Assembly (NCBI GenBank): GCA_949987695.1
Contig: OX465293.1
Span: forward strand, 85,001,386-85,065,385
Origin: Merzomyia westermanni
Lineage: Eukaryota > Arthropoda > Insecta > Diptera > Tephritidae
Length of the DNA: 64,000 bases
Direction of reading: 5' to 3'
Shown here: one piece after another, positions 26,601-41,300 of the stretch
Position numbering within the stretch: position 1 is the stretch's first letter
Layout: each line of letters starts with the position of its first letter
Made by a program: the position numbers and the translations under genes
The notes under the pieces: model-generated
Seen by the model: only the letters and a program-made list of their open reading frames with translations
Databases searched by the model: none
What the model was told of the DNA's origin: nothing

Positions 26601-26900
26601 CCTACCAAACATTGCATTTTTTAAAATTGAGATATACCAGGAAAACTATACATTTTTGGAGAGGGCATTGCTCTAGCTATCCAATGGTACATAAATCATG
26701 AAAATCCGAGCAAAACTGTGGAAGTTATGGCCATTTGAAGTTACCTTTTCTTTAAACTCGATTTACTGCTAAACGGAGCGTCCTAGACCTACCAAACTTT
26801 GCATTTTTTAAAATTGAGATATACCAGGAAAAACTATACATTTTTGGAGAGGGCATTGCTCTAGCTATCCAATGGTACATAAATCATGAAAATCCGAGAA
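23640..26900 (-). repeat. Indel-dense stretch within otherwise clean S2
   Basis: About 17 consecutive monomers carry an unusual load of one- to few-base gains and losses. Examples are GAGAGGGGC near 23656, GAGAATATACC near 23815, TAGACTACC near 23974, CGTCCGTAG near 24528, TTTAACTGC near 24698, CGTCTAGACC near 25094, GAGAGGCATT near 25908, ATGAATTTCC near 25946, and a small tandem duplication, CTCTAGCTTCTAGC, near 26290. Flanking monomers, and the duplicate of this block at 19600-22900, are almost free of such changes. I infer poor read support or a read-layout join in this stretch. Confidence 0.8.
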
Positions 26901-28540
26901 AAAACTATGGAAGTTATGGCCATTTGAAGTTAACTTTTCTTTAAACTCGATTTACTGCTAAACGGAGCGTCCTAGAACTACCAAACTTTGCATTTTTTAA
27001 AATTGAGATATACCAGGAAAACTATACATTTTTGGAGAGGGCATTGCTCTAGCTATCCAATGGTACATAAATCATGAAAATCCGAGCAAAACTGTGGAAG
27101 TTATGGCCATTTGAAGTTAACTTTTCTTTAAACTCGATTTACTGCTAAACGGAGCGTCCTAGACCTACCAAACTTTGCATTTTTTAAAATTGAGATATAC
27201 CAGGAAAACTATACATTTTTGGAGAGGGCATTGCTTTAGCTATCCAATTATACATAAATCATGAAAATCCGAGCAAAACTGTGGAAGTTATGACCACTTG
27301 AAGTTAACTTTTCTTTAAACTCTATTTACTGCTAAACGGAGCGTCCTAGACCTACCAAACATTGCATTTTTTAAAATTGAAATATACCAGGAAAACTATA
27401 CATTTTTGGAGAGGGCATTGCTCTAGCTATCCAATGGTACATAAATCATGAAAATCCGAGCAAAACTGTGGAAGTTATGGCCATTTGAAGTTAACTTTTC
27501 TTTAAACTCGATTTACTGCTAAACGGAGCGTCCTAGACCTACCAAACTTTGCATTTTTTAAAATTGAGATATACCAGGAAAACTATACATTTTTGGAGAG
27601 GGCATTGCTCTAGCTATCCAATGGTACATAAATCATGAAAATCCGAGCAAAACTATGGAAGTTATGGCCATTTGAAGTTAACTTTTCTTTAAACTCGATT
27701 TACTGCTAAACGGAGCGTCCTAGAACTACCAAACTTTGCATTTTTTAAAATTGAGATATACCAGGAAAACTATAAATTTTTGGAGAGGGCATTGCTCTAG
27801 CTGTGGAAGTTATGGCCATTTGAAGTTAACTTTTCTTTAAACTCGATTTACTGCTAAACGGAGCGTCCAAGACCTACCAAACTTTGCATTTTTTAAAATT
27901 GAGATATACCAGGAAAACTATACATTTTTGGAGAGGGCATTGCTCTAGCTATCCAATGGGACATAAATCATGAAAATCCGAGCAAAACTGTGGAAGTTAT
28001 GGCCATTTGAAGTTAACTTTTCTTTAAACTCGATTTACTGCTAAACGGAGCGTCCTAGACCTACCAAACTTTGCATTTTTTAAAATTGAGATATACCAGG
28101 AAAACTATACATTTTTGGAGAGGGCATTGCTCTAGCTATCCAATGGTACATAAATCATGAAAATCCGAGCAAAACTGTGGAAGTTATGGCCATTTGAAGT
28201 TAACTTTTCTTTAAACTCTATTTACTGCTAAACGGAGCGTCCTAGACCTACCAAACATTGCATTTTTTAAAATTGAGATATACCAGGAAAACTATACATT
28301 TTTGGGAAGGGCATTGCTCTAGCTATCCAATGGTACATAAATCATGAAAATCCGAGCAAAACTGTGGAAGTTATGGCCATTTGAAGTTAACTTTTCTTTA
28401 AACTCGATTTACTGCTAAACGGAGCGTCCTAGAACTACCAAACTTTGCATTTTTTAAAATTGAGATATACCAGGAAAACTATACATTTTTGGAGAGGGCA
28501 TTGCTCTAGCTATACAATGGTACATAAATCATGAAAATCC
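24400..28540 (-). repeat. Block copy 2 of the roughly 4.83-kb duplication
   Basis: This is the downstream partner of 19600-23700, identified by the same ordered rare markers (CGGGC 25020, GAGAAAAAC 25395, TTACC 25616 and 26741, TTGAAAT 27377, deletion junction 27801). Substitution markers are nearly all shared, but the first 2.5 kb carries many indels absent from copy 1. Copy 1 has CCAATTGTAC near 22411 where copy 2 has CCAATTATAC near 27246, one of the few real-looking substitutions between them. Confidence 0.85.
27802..27949 (-). repeat. Shortened S2 monomer, 148 bp (39-bp deletion), copy 3
   Basis: This is the third instance of the GCTCTAGC-to-TGTGG junction, 4835 bp after copy 2, with the same following GCGTCCAAGACC and CCAATGGGAC variants. 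The preceding monomer has the rare CTATAAATTTT, which is also found before copy 1 but not before copy 2. The history may therefore involve more than one exchange. Confidence 0.95.
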
Positions 28541-31500
28541 GAGCAAAACTGTGGAAGTTATGGCCATTTGAAGTTAACTTTTCTTTAAACTCGATTTACT
28601 GCTAAACGGAGCGTCCTAGAACTACCAAACTTTGCATTTTTTAAAATTGAGATATACCAGGAAAACTATACATTTTTGGAGAGGGCATTGCTCTAGCTAT
28701 CCAATGGGACATAAATCATGAAAATCCGAGCAAAACTGTGGAAGTTATGGCCATTTGAAGTTAACTTTTCTTTAAACTCGATTTACTGCTAAACGGAGCG
28801 TCCTAGAACTACCAAACTTTGCATTTTTTAAAATTGAGATATACCAGGAAAACTATACATTTTTGGAAAGGGCATTGCTTTAGCTATCCAATGGTACATA
28901 AATCATGAAAATCCGAGCAAAACTATGGAAGTTATGGCCATTTGAAGTTAACTTTTCTTTAAACTCGATTTACTGCTAAACGGAGCGTCCTAGACCTACC
29001 AAACTTTGCATTTTTTAAAATTGAGATATACCAGGAAAACTATACATTTTTGGAGAGGGCATTGCTTTAGCTATCCAATGGTACATAAATCATGAAAATC
29101 CGAGCAAAACTATAGAAGTTATGGCCATTTGAAGTTAACTTTTCTTTAAACTCGATTTAATGCTAAACGGAGCGTCCTAGACCTACCAAACTTTGCATTT
29201 TTTAAAATTGAGATATACCAGGAAAACTATACATTTTTGGAAAGGGCATTGCTTTAGCTATCCAATGGTACATAAATCATGAAAATCCGAGCAAAACTAT
29301 GGAAGTTATGGCCATTTGAAGTTAACTTTTCTTTAAACTCGATTTACTGCTAAACGGAGCGTCCTAGACCTACCAAACTTTGCATTTTTTAAAATTGAGA
29401 TATACCAGGAAAACTATACATTTTTGGAGAGGGCATTGCTTTAGCTATCCAATGGTACATAAATCATGAAAATCCGAGCAAAACTATGGAAGTTATGGCC
29501 ATTTGAAGTTAACTTTTCTTTAAACTCGATTTACTGCTAAACGGAGCGTCCTAGACCTACCAAACTTTGCATTTTTTAAAATTGAGATATACCAGGAAAA
29601 CTATACATTTTTGGAAAGGGCATTGCTTTAGCTATCCAATGGTACATAAATCATGAAAATCCGAGCAAAACTGTGGAAGTTATGGCCATTTGAAGTTAAC
29701 TTTTCTTTAAACTCGATTTACTGCTAAACGGAGCGTCCTAGACCTACCAAACATTGCATTTTTTAAAATTGAGATATACCAGGAAAACTATACATTTTTG
29801 GAGAGGGCATTGCTTTAGCTATCCAATGGTACATAAATCATGAAAATCCGAGCAAAACTATGGAAGTTATGGCCATTTGAAGTTAACTTTTCTTTAAACT
29901 CGATTTACTGCTAAACGGAGCGTCCTAGACCTACCAAACTTTGCATTTTTTAAAATTGAGATATACCAGGAAAACTATACATTTTTGGAGAGGGCATTGC
30001 TCTAGCTATCCAATGGTACATAAATCATGAAAATCCGAGCAAAACTATGGAAGTTATGGCCATTTGAAGTTAACTTTTCTTTAAACTCGATTTACTGCTA
30101 AACGGAGCGTCCTAGACCTACCAAACTTTGCATTTTTTAAAATTGAGATATACCAGGAAAACTATACATTTTTGGAGAGGGCATTGCTTTAGCTATCCAA
30201 TGGTACATAAATCATGAAAATCCGAGCAAAACTATGGAAGTTATGGCCATTTGAAGTTAACTTTTCTTTAAACTCGATTTAATGCTAAACGGAGCGTCCT
30301 AGACCTACCAAACTTTGCATTTTTTAAAATTGAGATATACCAGGAAAACTATACATTTTTGGAAAGGGCATTGCTTTAGCTATCCAATGGTACATAAATC
30401 ATGAAAATCCGAGCAAAACTATGGAAGTTATGACCATTTGAAGTTAACTTTTCTTTAAACTCGATTTACTGCTAAACGGAGCGTCCTAGACCTACCAAAC
30501 TTTGCATTTTTTAAAATTGAGATATACCAGGAAAACTATACATTTTTGGAGAGGGCATTGCTTTAGCTATCCAATGGTACATAAATCATGAAAATCCGAG
30601 CAAAACTATGGAAGTTATGGCCATTTGAAGTTAACTTTTCTTTAAACTCGATTTACTGCTAAACGGAGCGTCCTAGACCTACCAAACTTTGCATTTTTTA
30701 AAATTGAGATATACCAGGAAAACTATACATTTTTGGAAAGGGCATTGCTTTAGCTATCCAATGGTACATAAATCATGAAAATCCGAGCAAAACTGTGGAA
30801 GTTATGGCCATTTGAAGTTAACTTTTCTTTAAACTCGATTTACTGCTAAACGGAGCGTCCTAAACATTGCATTTTTTAAAATTGAGATATACCAGGAAAA
30901 CTATACATTTTTGGAGAGGGCATTGCTTTAGCTATCCAATGGTACATAAATCATGAAAATCCGAGCAAAACTATGGAAGTTATGGCCATTTGAAGTTAAC
31001 TTTTCTTTAAACTCGATTTACTGCTAAACGGAGCGTCCTAGACCTACCAAACTTTGCATTTTTTAAAATTGAGATATACTAGGAAAACTATACATTTTTG
31101 GAGAGGGCATTGCTTTAGCTATCCAATGGTACATAAATCATGAAAATCCGAGCAAAACTATGGAAGTTATGGCCATTTGAAGTTAACTTTTCTTTAAACT
31201 CGATTTAATGCTAAACGGAGCGTCCTAGACCTACCAAACTTTGCATTTTTTAAAATTGAGATATACCAGGAGAACTATACATTTTTGGAAAGGGCATTGC
31301 TTTAGCTATCCAATGGTACATAAATCATGAAAATCTGAGCAAAACTATGGAAGTTATGGCCATTTGAAGTTAACTTTTCTTTAAACTCGATTTACTGCTA
31401 AACGGAGCGTCCTAGACCTACCAAACTTTGCATTTTTTAAAATTGAGATATACCAGGAAAACTATACATTTTTGGAGAGGGCATTGCTTTAGCTATCCAA

Positions 31501-32770
31501 TGGTACATAAATCATGAAAATCCGAGCAAAACTATGGAAGTTATGGCCATTTGAAGTTAACTTTTCTTTAAACTCGATTTACTGCTAAACGGAGCGTCCT
31601 AGACCTACCAAACTTTGCATTTTTTAAAATTGAGATATACCAGGAAAACTATACATTTTTGGAGAGGGCATTGCTCTAGCTATCCAATGGTACATAAATC
31701 ATGAAAATCCGAGCAAAACTATGGAAGTTATGGCCATTTGAAGTTAACTTTTCTTTAAACTCGATTTACTGCTAAACGGAGTGTCCTAGACCTACCAAAC
31801 TTTGCATTTTTTAAAATTGAGATATACCAGGAAAAGCTATACATTTTTGGAGAGGGCATTGCTCTAGCTATCCAATGGTACATAAATCATGAAAATCCGA
31901 GCAAAACTGTGGAAGTTATGGCCATTTGAAGTTAACTTTTCTTTAAACTCGATTTACTGCTAAACGGAGCGTCCTAGACCTACCAAACTTTGCATTTTTT
32001 AAAATTGAGATATACCAGGAAAACTATACATTTTTGGAGAGGGCATTGCTCTAGCTATCCAATGGTACATAAATCATGAAAATCCGAGCAAAACTATGGA
32101 AGTTATGGCCATTTGAAGTTAACTTTTCTTTAAACTCGATTTACTGCTTAACGGAGCGTCCTAGACCTACCAAACTTTGCATTTTTTAAAATTGAGATAT
32201 ACCAGGAAAACTATACATTTTTGGAGAGGGCATTGCTCTAGCTATCCAATGGTACATAAATCATGAAAATCCGAGCAAAACTGTGGAAGTTATGGCCATT
32301 TGAAGTTAACTTTTCTTTAAACTCGATTTACTGCTAAACGGAGCGTCCTCGACCTACCAAACTTTGCATTTTTTAAAATTGAGATATACCAGGAAAACTA
32401 TACATTTTTGGAGAGGGCATTGCTCTAGCTATCCAATGGTACATAAATCATGAAAATCCGAGCAAAACTATGGAAGTTATGGCCATTTGAAGTTAACTTT
32501 TCTTTAAACTCGATTTACTGCTAAACGGAGCGTCCTAGAACTACCAAACTTTGCATTTTTTAAAATTGAGATATACCAGGAAAACTATACATTTTTGGAG
32601 AGGGCATTGCTCTAGCTATCCAATGGTACATAAATCATGAAAATCCGAGCAAAACTGTGGAAGTTATGGCCATTTGAAGTTAACTTTTCTTTAAACTCGA
32701 TTTACTGCTAAACGGAGCGTCCTAGACCTACCAAACTTTGCATTTTTTAAAATTGAGATATACCAGGAAA
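28250..32770 (-). repeat. Block copy 1 of a roughly 5.4-5.6-kb (29-30 monomer) duplication
   Basis: Rare markers recur downstream. GGGAAGGG is at 28304 and 33719 (offset 5415). TCTGAGC is at 31334 and 36952, TGCTTA (for TGCTAA) at 32145 and 37763, and GAACT at 32538 and 38156 (offset 5618 each). GTGTCC is at 31781 and 37400 (offset 5619). The offset grows because copy 2 has one extra CTATACAATGG monomer and a few indels, while copy 1 has a 9-bp deletion at about 30862 (CGTCCTAAACATT). This is the largest clear block duplication in the window. Confidence 0.85.
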
Positions 32771-33664
32771 ACTATACATTTTTGGAGAGGGCATTGCTTT
32801 AGCTATCCAATGGTACATAAATCATGAAAATCCGAGCAAAACTATGGAAGTTATGGCCATTTGAAGTTAACTTTTCTTTAAACTCGATTTACTGCTAAAC
32901 GGAGCGTCCTAGACCTACCAAACTTTGCATTTTTTAAAATTGAGATATACCAGGAAAACTATACATTTTTGGAGAGGGCATTGCTCTAGCTATCCAATGG
33001 TACATAAATCATGAAAATCCGAGCAAAACTGTGGAAGTTATGGCCATTTGAAGTTAACTTTTCTTTAAACTCGATTTACTGCTAAACGGAGCGTCCTAGA
33101 CCTACCAAACATTGCATTTTTTAAAATTGAGATATACCAGGAAAACTATACATTTTTGGAAAGGGCATTGCTTTAGCTATCCAATGGTACATAAATCATG
33201 AAAATCCGAGCAAAACTGTGGAAGTTATGGCCATTTGAAGTTAACTTTTCTTTAAACTCGATTTACTGCTAAACGGAGCGTCCTAGACCTACCAAACATT
33301 GCATTTTTTAAAATTGAGATATACCAGGAAAACTATACATTTTTGGAGAGGGCATTGCTTTAGCTATCCAATGGTACATAAATCATGAAAATCCGAGCAA
33401 AACTATGGAAGTTATGGCCATTTGAAGTTAACTTTTCTTTAAACTCGATTTACTGCTAAACGGAGCGTCCTAGACCTACCAAACTTTGCATTTTTTAAAA
33501 TTGAGATATACCAGGAAAACTATACATTTTTGGAAAGGGCATTGCTTTAGCTATCCAATGGTACATAAATCATGAAAATCCGAGCAAAACTGTGGAAGTT
33601 ATGGCCATTTGAAGTTAACTTTTCTTTAAACTCGATTTACTGCTAAACGGAGCGTCCTAGACCT

Positions 33665-36600
33665 ACCAAACATTGCATTTTTTAAAATTGAGATATACCA
33701 GGAAAACTATACATTTTTGGGAAGGGCATTGCTCTAGCTATCCAATGGTACATAAATCATGAAAATCCGAGCAAAACTGTGGAAGTTATGGCCATTTGAA
33801 GTTAACTTTTCTTTAAACTCGATTTACTGCTAAACGGAGCGTCCTAGAACTACCAAACTTTGCATTTTTTAAAATTGAGATATACCAGGAAAACTATACA
33901 TTTTTGGAGAGGGCATTGCTCTAGCTATACAATGGTACATAAATCATGAAAATCCGAGCAAAACTGTGGAAGTTATGGCCATTTGAAGTTAACTTTTCTT
34001 TAAACTCGATTTACTGCTAAACGGAGCGTCCTAGAACTACCAAACTTTGCATTTTTTAAAATTGAGATATACCAGGAAAACTATACATTTTTGGAGAGGG
34101 GCATTGCTCTAGCTATACAATGGTACATAAATCATGAAAATCCGAGCAAAACTGTGGAAGTTATGGCCATTTGAAGTTAACTTTTCTTTAAACTCGATTT
34201 ACTGCTAAACGGAGCGTCCTAGAACTACCAAACTTTGCATTTTTTAAAATTGAGATATACCAGGAAAACTATACATTTTTGGAGAGGGCATTGCTCTAGC
34301 TATCCAATGGGACATAAATCATGAAAATCCGAGCAAAACTGTGGAAGTTATGGCCATTTGAAGTTAACTTTTCTTTAAACTCGATTTACTGCTAAACGGA
34401 GCGTCCTAGAACTACCAAACTTTGCATTTTTTAAAATTGAGATATACCAGGAAAACTATACATTTTTGGAAAGGGCATTGCTTTAGCTATCCAATGGTAC
34501 ATAAATCATGAAAATCCGAGCAAAACTATGGAAGTTATGGCCATTTGAAGTTAACTTTTCTTTAAACTCGATTTACTGCTAAACGGAGCGTCCTAGACCT
34601 ACCAAACTTTGCATTTTTTAAAATTGAGATATACCAGGAAAACTATACATTTTTGGAGAGGGCATTGCTTTAGCTATCCAATGGTACATAAATCATGAAA
34701 ATCCGAGCAAAACTATGGAAGTTATGGCCATTTGAAGTTAACTTTTCTTTAAACTCGATTTAATGCTAAACGGAGCGTCCTAGACCTACCAAACTTTGCA
34801 TTTTTTAAAATTGAGATATACCAGGAAAACTATACATTTTTGGAAAGGGCATTGCTTTAGCTATCCAATGGTACATAAATCATGAAAATCCGAGCAAAAC
34901 TATGGAAGTTATGGCCATTTGAAGTTAACTTTTCTTTAAACTCGATTTACTGCTAAACGGAGCGTCCTAGACCTACCAAACTTTGCATTTTTTAAATTTA
35001 GATATACCAGGAAAACTATACATTTTTGGAGGAGGGCATTGCTTTAGCTATCCAATGGTACATAAATCATGAAAATCCGAGCAAAACTATGGAAGTTATG
35101 GCCATTTGAAGTTAACTTTTCTTTAAACTCGATTTACTGCTAAACGGAGCGTCCTAGACCTACCAAACTTTGCATTTTTTAAAATTGAGATATACCAGGA
35201 AAACTATACATTTTTGGAAAGGGCATTGCTTTAGCTATCCAATGGTACATAAATCATGAAAATCCGAGCAAAACTGTGGAAGTTATGGCCATTTGAAGTT
35301 AACTTTTCTTTAAACTCGATTTACTGCTAAACGGAGCGTCCTAGACCTACCAAACATTGCATTTTTTAAAATTGAGATATACCAGGAAAACTACTATCAT
35401 ATTTTTGGAGAGGGCATTGCTTTAGCTATCCAATGGTACATAAATCATGAAAATCCGAGCAAAACTATGGAAGTTATGGCCATTTGAAGTTAACTTTTCT
35501 TTAAACTCGATTTACTGCTAAACGGAGCGTCCTAGACCTACCAAACTTTGCATTTTTTAAAATTGAGATATACCAGGAAAACTATACATTTTTGGAGAGG
35601 GCATTGCTCTAGCTATCCAATGGTACATAAATCATGAAAATCCGAGCAAAACTATGGAAGTTATGGCCATTTGAAGTTAACTTTTCTTTAAACTCGATTT
35701 ACTGCTAAACGGAGCGTCCTAGACCTACCAAACTTTGCATTTTTTAAAATTGAGATATACCAGGAAAACTATACATTTTTGGAGAGGGCATTGCTTTAGC
35801 TATCCAATGGTACATAAATCATGAAAATCCGAGCAAAACTATGGAAGTTATGGCCATTTGAAGTTAACTTTTCTTTAAACTCGATTTAATGCTAAACGGA
35901 GCGTCCTAGACCTACCAAACTTTGCATTTTTTAAAATTGAGATATACCAGGAAAACTATACATTTTTGGAAAGGGCATTGCTTTAGCTATCCAATGGTAC
36001 ATAAATCATGAAAATCCGAGCAAAACTATGGAAGTTATGGCCATTTGAAGTTAACTTTTCTTTAAACTCGATTTACTGCTAAACGGAGCGTCCTAGACCT
36101 ACCAAACTTTGCATTTTTTAAAATTGAGATATACCAGGAAAACTATACATTTTTGGAGAGGGCATTGCTTTAGCTATCCAATGGTACATAAATCATGAAA
36201 ATCCGAGCAAAACTATGGAAGTTATGGCCATTTGAAGTTAACTTTTCTTTAAACTCGATTTACTGCTAAACGGAGCGTCCTAGACCTACCAAACTTTGCA
36301 TTTTTTTAAAATTGAGATATACCAGGAAAACTATACATTTTTGGAAAGGGCATTGCTTTAGCTATCCAATGGTACATAAATCATGAAAATCCGAGCAAAA
36401 CTGTGGAAGTTATGGCCATTTGAAGTTAACTTTTCTTTAAACTCGATTTACTGCTAAACGGAGCGTCCTAGACCTACCAAACATTGCATTTTTTTAAAAT
36501 TGAGATATACCAGGAAAACTATACATTTTTGGAGAGGGCATTGCTTTAGCTATCCAATGGTACATAAATCATGAAAATCCGAGCAAAACTATGGAAGTTA

Positions 36601-38385
36601 TGGCCATTTGAAGTTAACTTTTCTTTAAACTCGATTTACTGCTAAACGGAGCGTCCTAGACCTACCAAACTTTGCATTTTTTAAAATTGAGATATACCAG
36701 GAAAACTATACATTTTTGGAGAGGGCATTGCTTTAGCTATCCAATGGTACATAAATCATGAAAATCCGAGCAAAACTATGGAAGTTATGGCCATTTGAAG
36801 TTAACTTTTCTTTAAACTCGATTTAATGCTAAACGGAGCGTCCTAGACCTACCAAACTTTGCATTTTTTAAAATTGAGATATACCAGGAAAACTATACAT
36901 TTTTGGAAAGGGCATTGCTTTAGCTATCCAATGGTACATAAATCATGAAAATCTGAGCAAAACTATGGAAGTTATGGCCATTTGAAGTTAACTTTTCTTT
37001 TAAACTCGATTTACTGCTAAACGGAGCGTCCTAGACCTACCAAACTTTGCATTTTTTAAAATTGAGATATACCAGGAAAACTATACATTTTTGGAGAGGG
37101 CATTGCTTTAGCTATCCAATGGTACATAAATCATGAAAATCCGAGCAAAACTATGGAAGTTATGGCCATTTGAAGTTAACTTTTCTTTAAACTCGATTTA
37201 CTGCTAAACGGAGCGTCCTAGACCTACCAAACTTTGCATTTTTTAAAATTGAGATATACCAGGAAAACTATACATTTTTGGAGAGGGCATTGCTCTAGCT
37301 ATCCAATGGTACATAAATCATGAAAATCCGAGCAAAACTATGGAAGTTATGGCCATTTGAAGTTAACTTTTCTTTAAACTCGATTTACTGCTAAACGGAG
37401 TGTCCTAGACCTACCAAACTTTGCATTTTTTAAAATTGAGATATACCAGGAAAACTATACATTTTTGGAGAGGGCATTGCTCTAGCTATCCAATGGTACA
37501 TAAATCATGAAAATCCGAGCAAAACTGTGGAAGTTATGGCCATTTGAAGTTAACTTTTCTTTAAACTCGATTTACTGCTAAACGGAGCGTCCTAGACCTA
37601 CCAAACTTTGCATTTTTTAAAATTGAGATATACCAGGAAAACTATACATTTTTGGAGAGGGCATTGCTCTAGCTATCCAATGGTACATAAATCATGAAAA
37701 TCCGAGCAAAACTATGGAAGTTATGGCCATTTGAAGTTAACTTTTCTTTAAACTCGATTTACTGCTTAACGGAGCGTCCTAGACCTACCAAACTTTGCAT
37801 TTTTTAAAATTGAGATATACCAGGAAAACTATACATTTTTGGAGAGGGCATTGCTCTAGCTATCCAATGGTACATAAATCATGAAAATCCGAGCAAAACT
37901 GTGGAAGTTATGACCATTTGAAGTTAACTTTTCTTTAAACTCTATTTACTGCTAAACGGAGCGTCCTAGACCTACCAAACTTTGCATTTTTTAAAATTGA
38001 GATATACCAGGAAAACTATACATTTTTGGAGAGGGCATTGCTCTAGCTATCCAATGGTACATAAATCATGAAAATCCGAGCAAAACTATGGAAGTTATGG
38101 CCATTTGAAGTTAACTTTTCTTTAAACTCGATTTACTGCTAAACGGAGCGTCCTAGAACTACCAAACTTTGCATTTTTTAAAATTGAGATATACCAGGAA
38201 AACTATACATTTTTGGAGAGGGCATTGCTCTAGCTATCCAATGGTACATAAATCATGAAAATCCGAGCAAAACTGTGGAAGTTATGGCCATTTGAAGTTA
38301 ACTTTTCTTTAAACTCGATTTACTGCTAAACGGAGCGTCCTAGACCTACCAAACTTTGCATTTTTTAAAATTGAGATATACCAGG
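33665..38385 (-). repeat. Block copy 2 of the roughly 5.4-5.6-kb duplication
   Basis: This is the partner of 28250-32770. Private changes include an extra monomer near 34030-34220, AAATTTAGATATACC near 34994, GGAGGAGGGC near 35029, and a 4-base gain, ACTACTATCATATTT, near 35392. The correspondence ends near 38385, where this copy reads CTATGCATTTTTGGAAAGG and copy 1 continues with GGAGAGG. Block ends are approximate. Confidence 0.85.
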
Positions 38386-41300
38386 AAAACTATGCATTTT
38401 TGGAAAGGGCATTGCTTTAGCTATCCAATGGTACATAAATCATGAAAATCCGAGCAAAACTATGGAAGTTATGGCCATTTGAAGTTAACTTTTCTTTAAA
38501 CTCGATTTACTGCTAAACGGAGCGTCCTAGACCTACCAAACTTTGCATTTTTTAAAATTGAGATATACCAGGAAAACTATACATTTTTGGAGAGGGCATT
38601 GCTCTAGCTATACAATGGTACATAAATCATGAAAATCCGAGCAAAACTGTGGAAGTTATGGCCATTTGAAGTTAACTTTTCTTTAAACTCGATTTACTGC
38701 TAAACGGAGCGTCCTAGACCTACCAAACATTGCATTTTTTAAAATTGAGATATACCAGGAAAACTATACATTTTTGGAAAGGGCATTGCTTTAGCTATCC
38801 AATGGTACATAAATCATGAAAATCCGAGCAAAACTGTGGAAGTTATGGCCATTTGAAGTTAACTTTTCTTTAAACTCGATTTACTGCTAAACGGAGCGTC
38901 CTAGACCTACCAAACATTGCATTTTTTAAAATTGAGATATACCAGGAAAACTATACATTTTTGGAGAGGGCATTGCTTTAGCTATCCAATGGTACATAAA
39001 TCATGAAAATCCGAGCAAAACTATGGAAGTTATGGCCATTTGAAGTTAACTTTTCTTTAAACTCGATTTACTGCTAAACGGAGCGTCCTAGACCTACCAA
39101 ACTTTGCATTTTTTAAAATTGAGATATACCAGGAAAACTATACATTTTTGGAAAGGGCATTGCTTTAGCTATCCAATGGTACATAAATCATGAAAATCCG
39201 AGCAAATCTGTGGAAGTTATGGCCATTTGAAGTTAACTTTTCTTTAAACTCGATTTACTGCTAAACGGAGCGTCCTAGACCTACCAAACATTGCATTTTT
39301 TAAAATTGAGATATACCAGGAAAACTATACATTTTTGGAGAGGGCATTGCTTTAGCTATCCAATGGTACATAAATCATGAAAATCCGAGCAAAACTATGG
39401 AAGTTATGGCCATTTGAAGTTAACTTTTCTTTAAACTCGATTTACTGCTAAACGGAGCGTCCTAGACCTACCAAACTTTGCATTTTTTAAAATTGAGATA
39501 TACCAGGAAAACTATACATTTTTGGAAAGGGCATTGCTTTAGCTATCCAATGGTACATAAATCATGAAAATCCGAGCAAAACTGTGGAAGTTATGGCCAT
39601 TTGAAGTTAACTTTTCTTTAAACTCGATTTACTGCTAAACGGAGCGTCCTAGACCTACCAAACTTTGCATTTTTTAAAATTGAGATATACCAGGAAAACT
39701 ATACATTTTTGGAAAGGGCATTGCTTTAGCTATCCAATGGTACATAAATCATGAAAATCCGAGCACAACTGTGGAAGTTATGGCCATTTGAAGTTAACTT
39801 TTCTTTAAACTCGATTTACTGCTAAACGGAGCGTCCTAGACCTACCAAACTTTGCATTTTTTAAAATTGAGATATACCAGGAAAACTATACATTTTTGGA
39901 GGGGGCATTGCTTTAGCTATCCAATGGTACATAAATCATGAAAATCCGAGCAAAACTATGGAAGTTATGGCCATTTGAAGTTAACTTTTCTTTAAACTCG
40001 ATTTACTGCTAAACGGAGCGTCCTAGACCTACCAAACATTGCATTTTTTAAAATTGAGATATACCAGGAAAACTATACATTTTTGGAGAGGGCATTGCTT
40101 TAGCTATCCAATGGTACATAAATCATGAAAATCCGAGCAAAACTATGGAAGTTATGGCCATTTGAAGTTAACTTTTCTTTAAACTCGATTTACTGCTAAA
40201 CGGAGCGTCCTAGACCTACCAAACTTTGCATTTTTTAAAATTGAGATATACCAGGAAAACTATACATTTTTGGAAAGGGCATTGCTTTAGCTATCCAATG
40301 GTACATAAATCATGAAAATCCGAGCACAACTGTGGAAGTTATGGCCATTTGAAGTTAACTTTTCTTTAAACTCGATTTACTGCTAAACGGAGCGTCCTAG
40401 ACCTACCAAACTTTGCATTTTTTAAAATTGAGATATACCAGGAAAACTATACATTTTTGGAGAGGGCATTGCTCTAGCTATCCAATGGTACATAAATCAT
40501 GAAAATCCGAGCAAAACTGTGGAAGTTATGGCCATTTGAAGTTAACTTTTCTTTAAACTCGATTTACTGCTAAACGGAGCGTCCTAGACCTACCAAACTT
40601 TGCATTTTTTAAAATTGAGATATACCAGGAAAACTATACATTTTTGGAGAGGGCATTGCTTTAGCTATCCAATGGTACATAAATCATGAAAATCCGAGCA
40701 AAACTATGGAAGTTATGGCCATTTGAAGTTAACTTTTCTTTAAACTCGATTTACTGCTAAACGGAGCGTCCTAGACCTACCAAACTTTGCATTTTTTAAA
40801 ATTGAGATATACCAGGAAAACTATACATTTTTGGAGAGGGCATTGCTCTAGCTATCCAATGGTACATAAATCATGAAAATCCGAGCAAAACTGTGGAAGT
40901 TATGGCCATTTGAAGTTAACTTTTCTTTAAACTCGATTTACTGCTAAACGGAGCGTCCTAGACCTACCAAACATTGCATTTTTTAAAATTGAGATATACC
41001 AGGAAAACTATACATTTTTGGAGAGGGCATTGCTCTAGCTATCCAATGGTACATAAATCATGAAAATCCGAGCAAAACTGTGGAAGTTATGGCCATTTGA
41101 AGTTAACTTTTCTTTAAACTCGATTTACTGCTAAACGGAGCGTCCTAGACCTACCAAACTTTGCATTTTTTAAAATTGAGATATACCAGGAAAACTATAC
41201 ATTTTTGGAGAGGGCATTGCTCTAGCTATCCAATGGTACATAAATCATGAAAATCCGAGCAAAACTGTGGAAGTTATGGCCATTTGAAGTTAACTTTTCT

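Larger units (their letters stand above)
15339..28884 (-). repeat. S2 zone C: GAGAGGG / CTCTAGC / GTGG monomers
   Basis: From the monomer starting at 15339, CTGTGG becomes dominant. GGAGAGGGC and GCTCTAGC replace GGAAAGGGC and GCTTTAGC in most copies. Secondary variants include CAAACATTGC, TAGAACTACC, TCTATTTA, GGGAAGGGC, CTATACAATGG, CCAATGGGAC and TTGATATATACC, and their order repeats in blocks. The zone ends near 28866-28885, where AAAGGGC and CTTTAGC return. The zone contains all three 39-bp-deleted monomers and a local cluster of indels. Confidence 0.8.
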
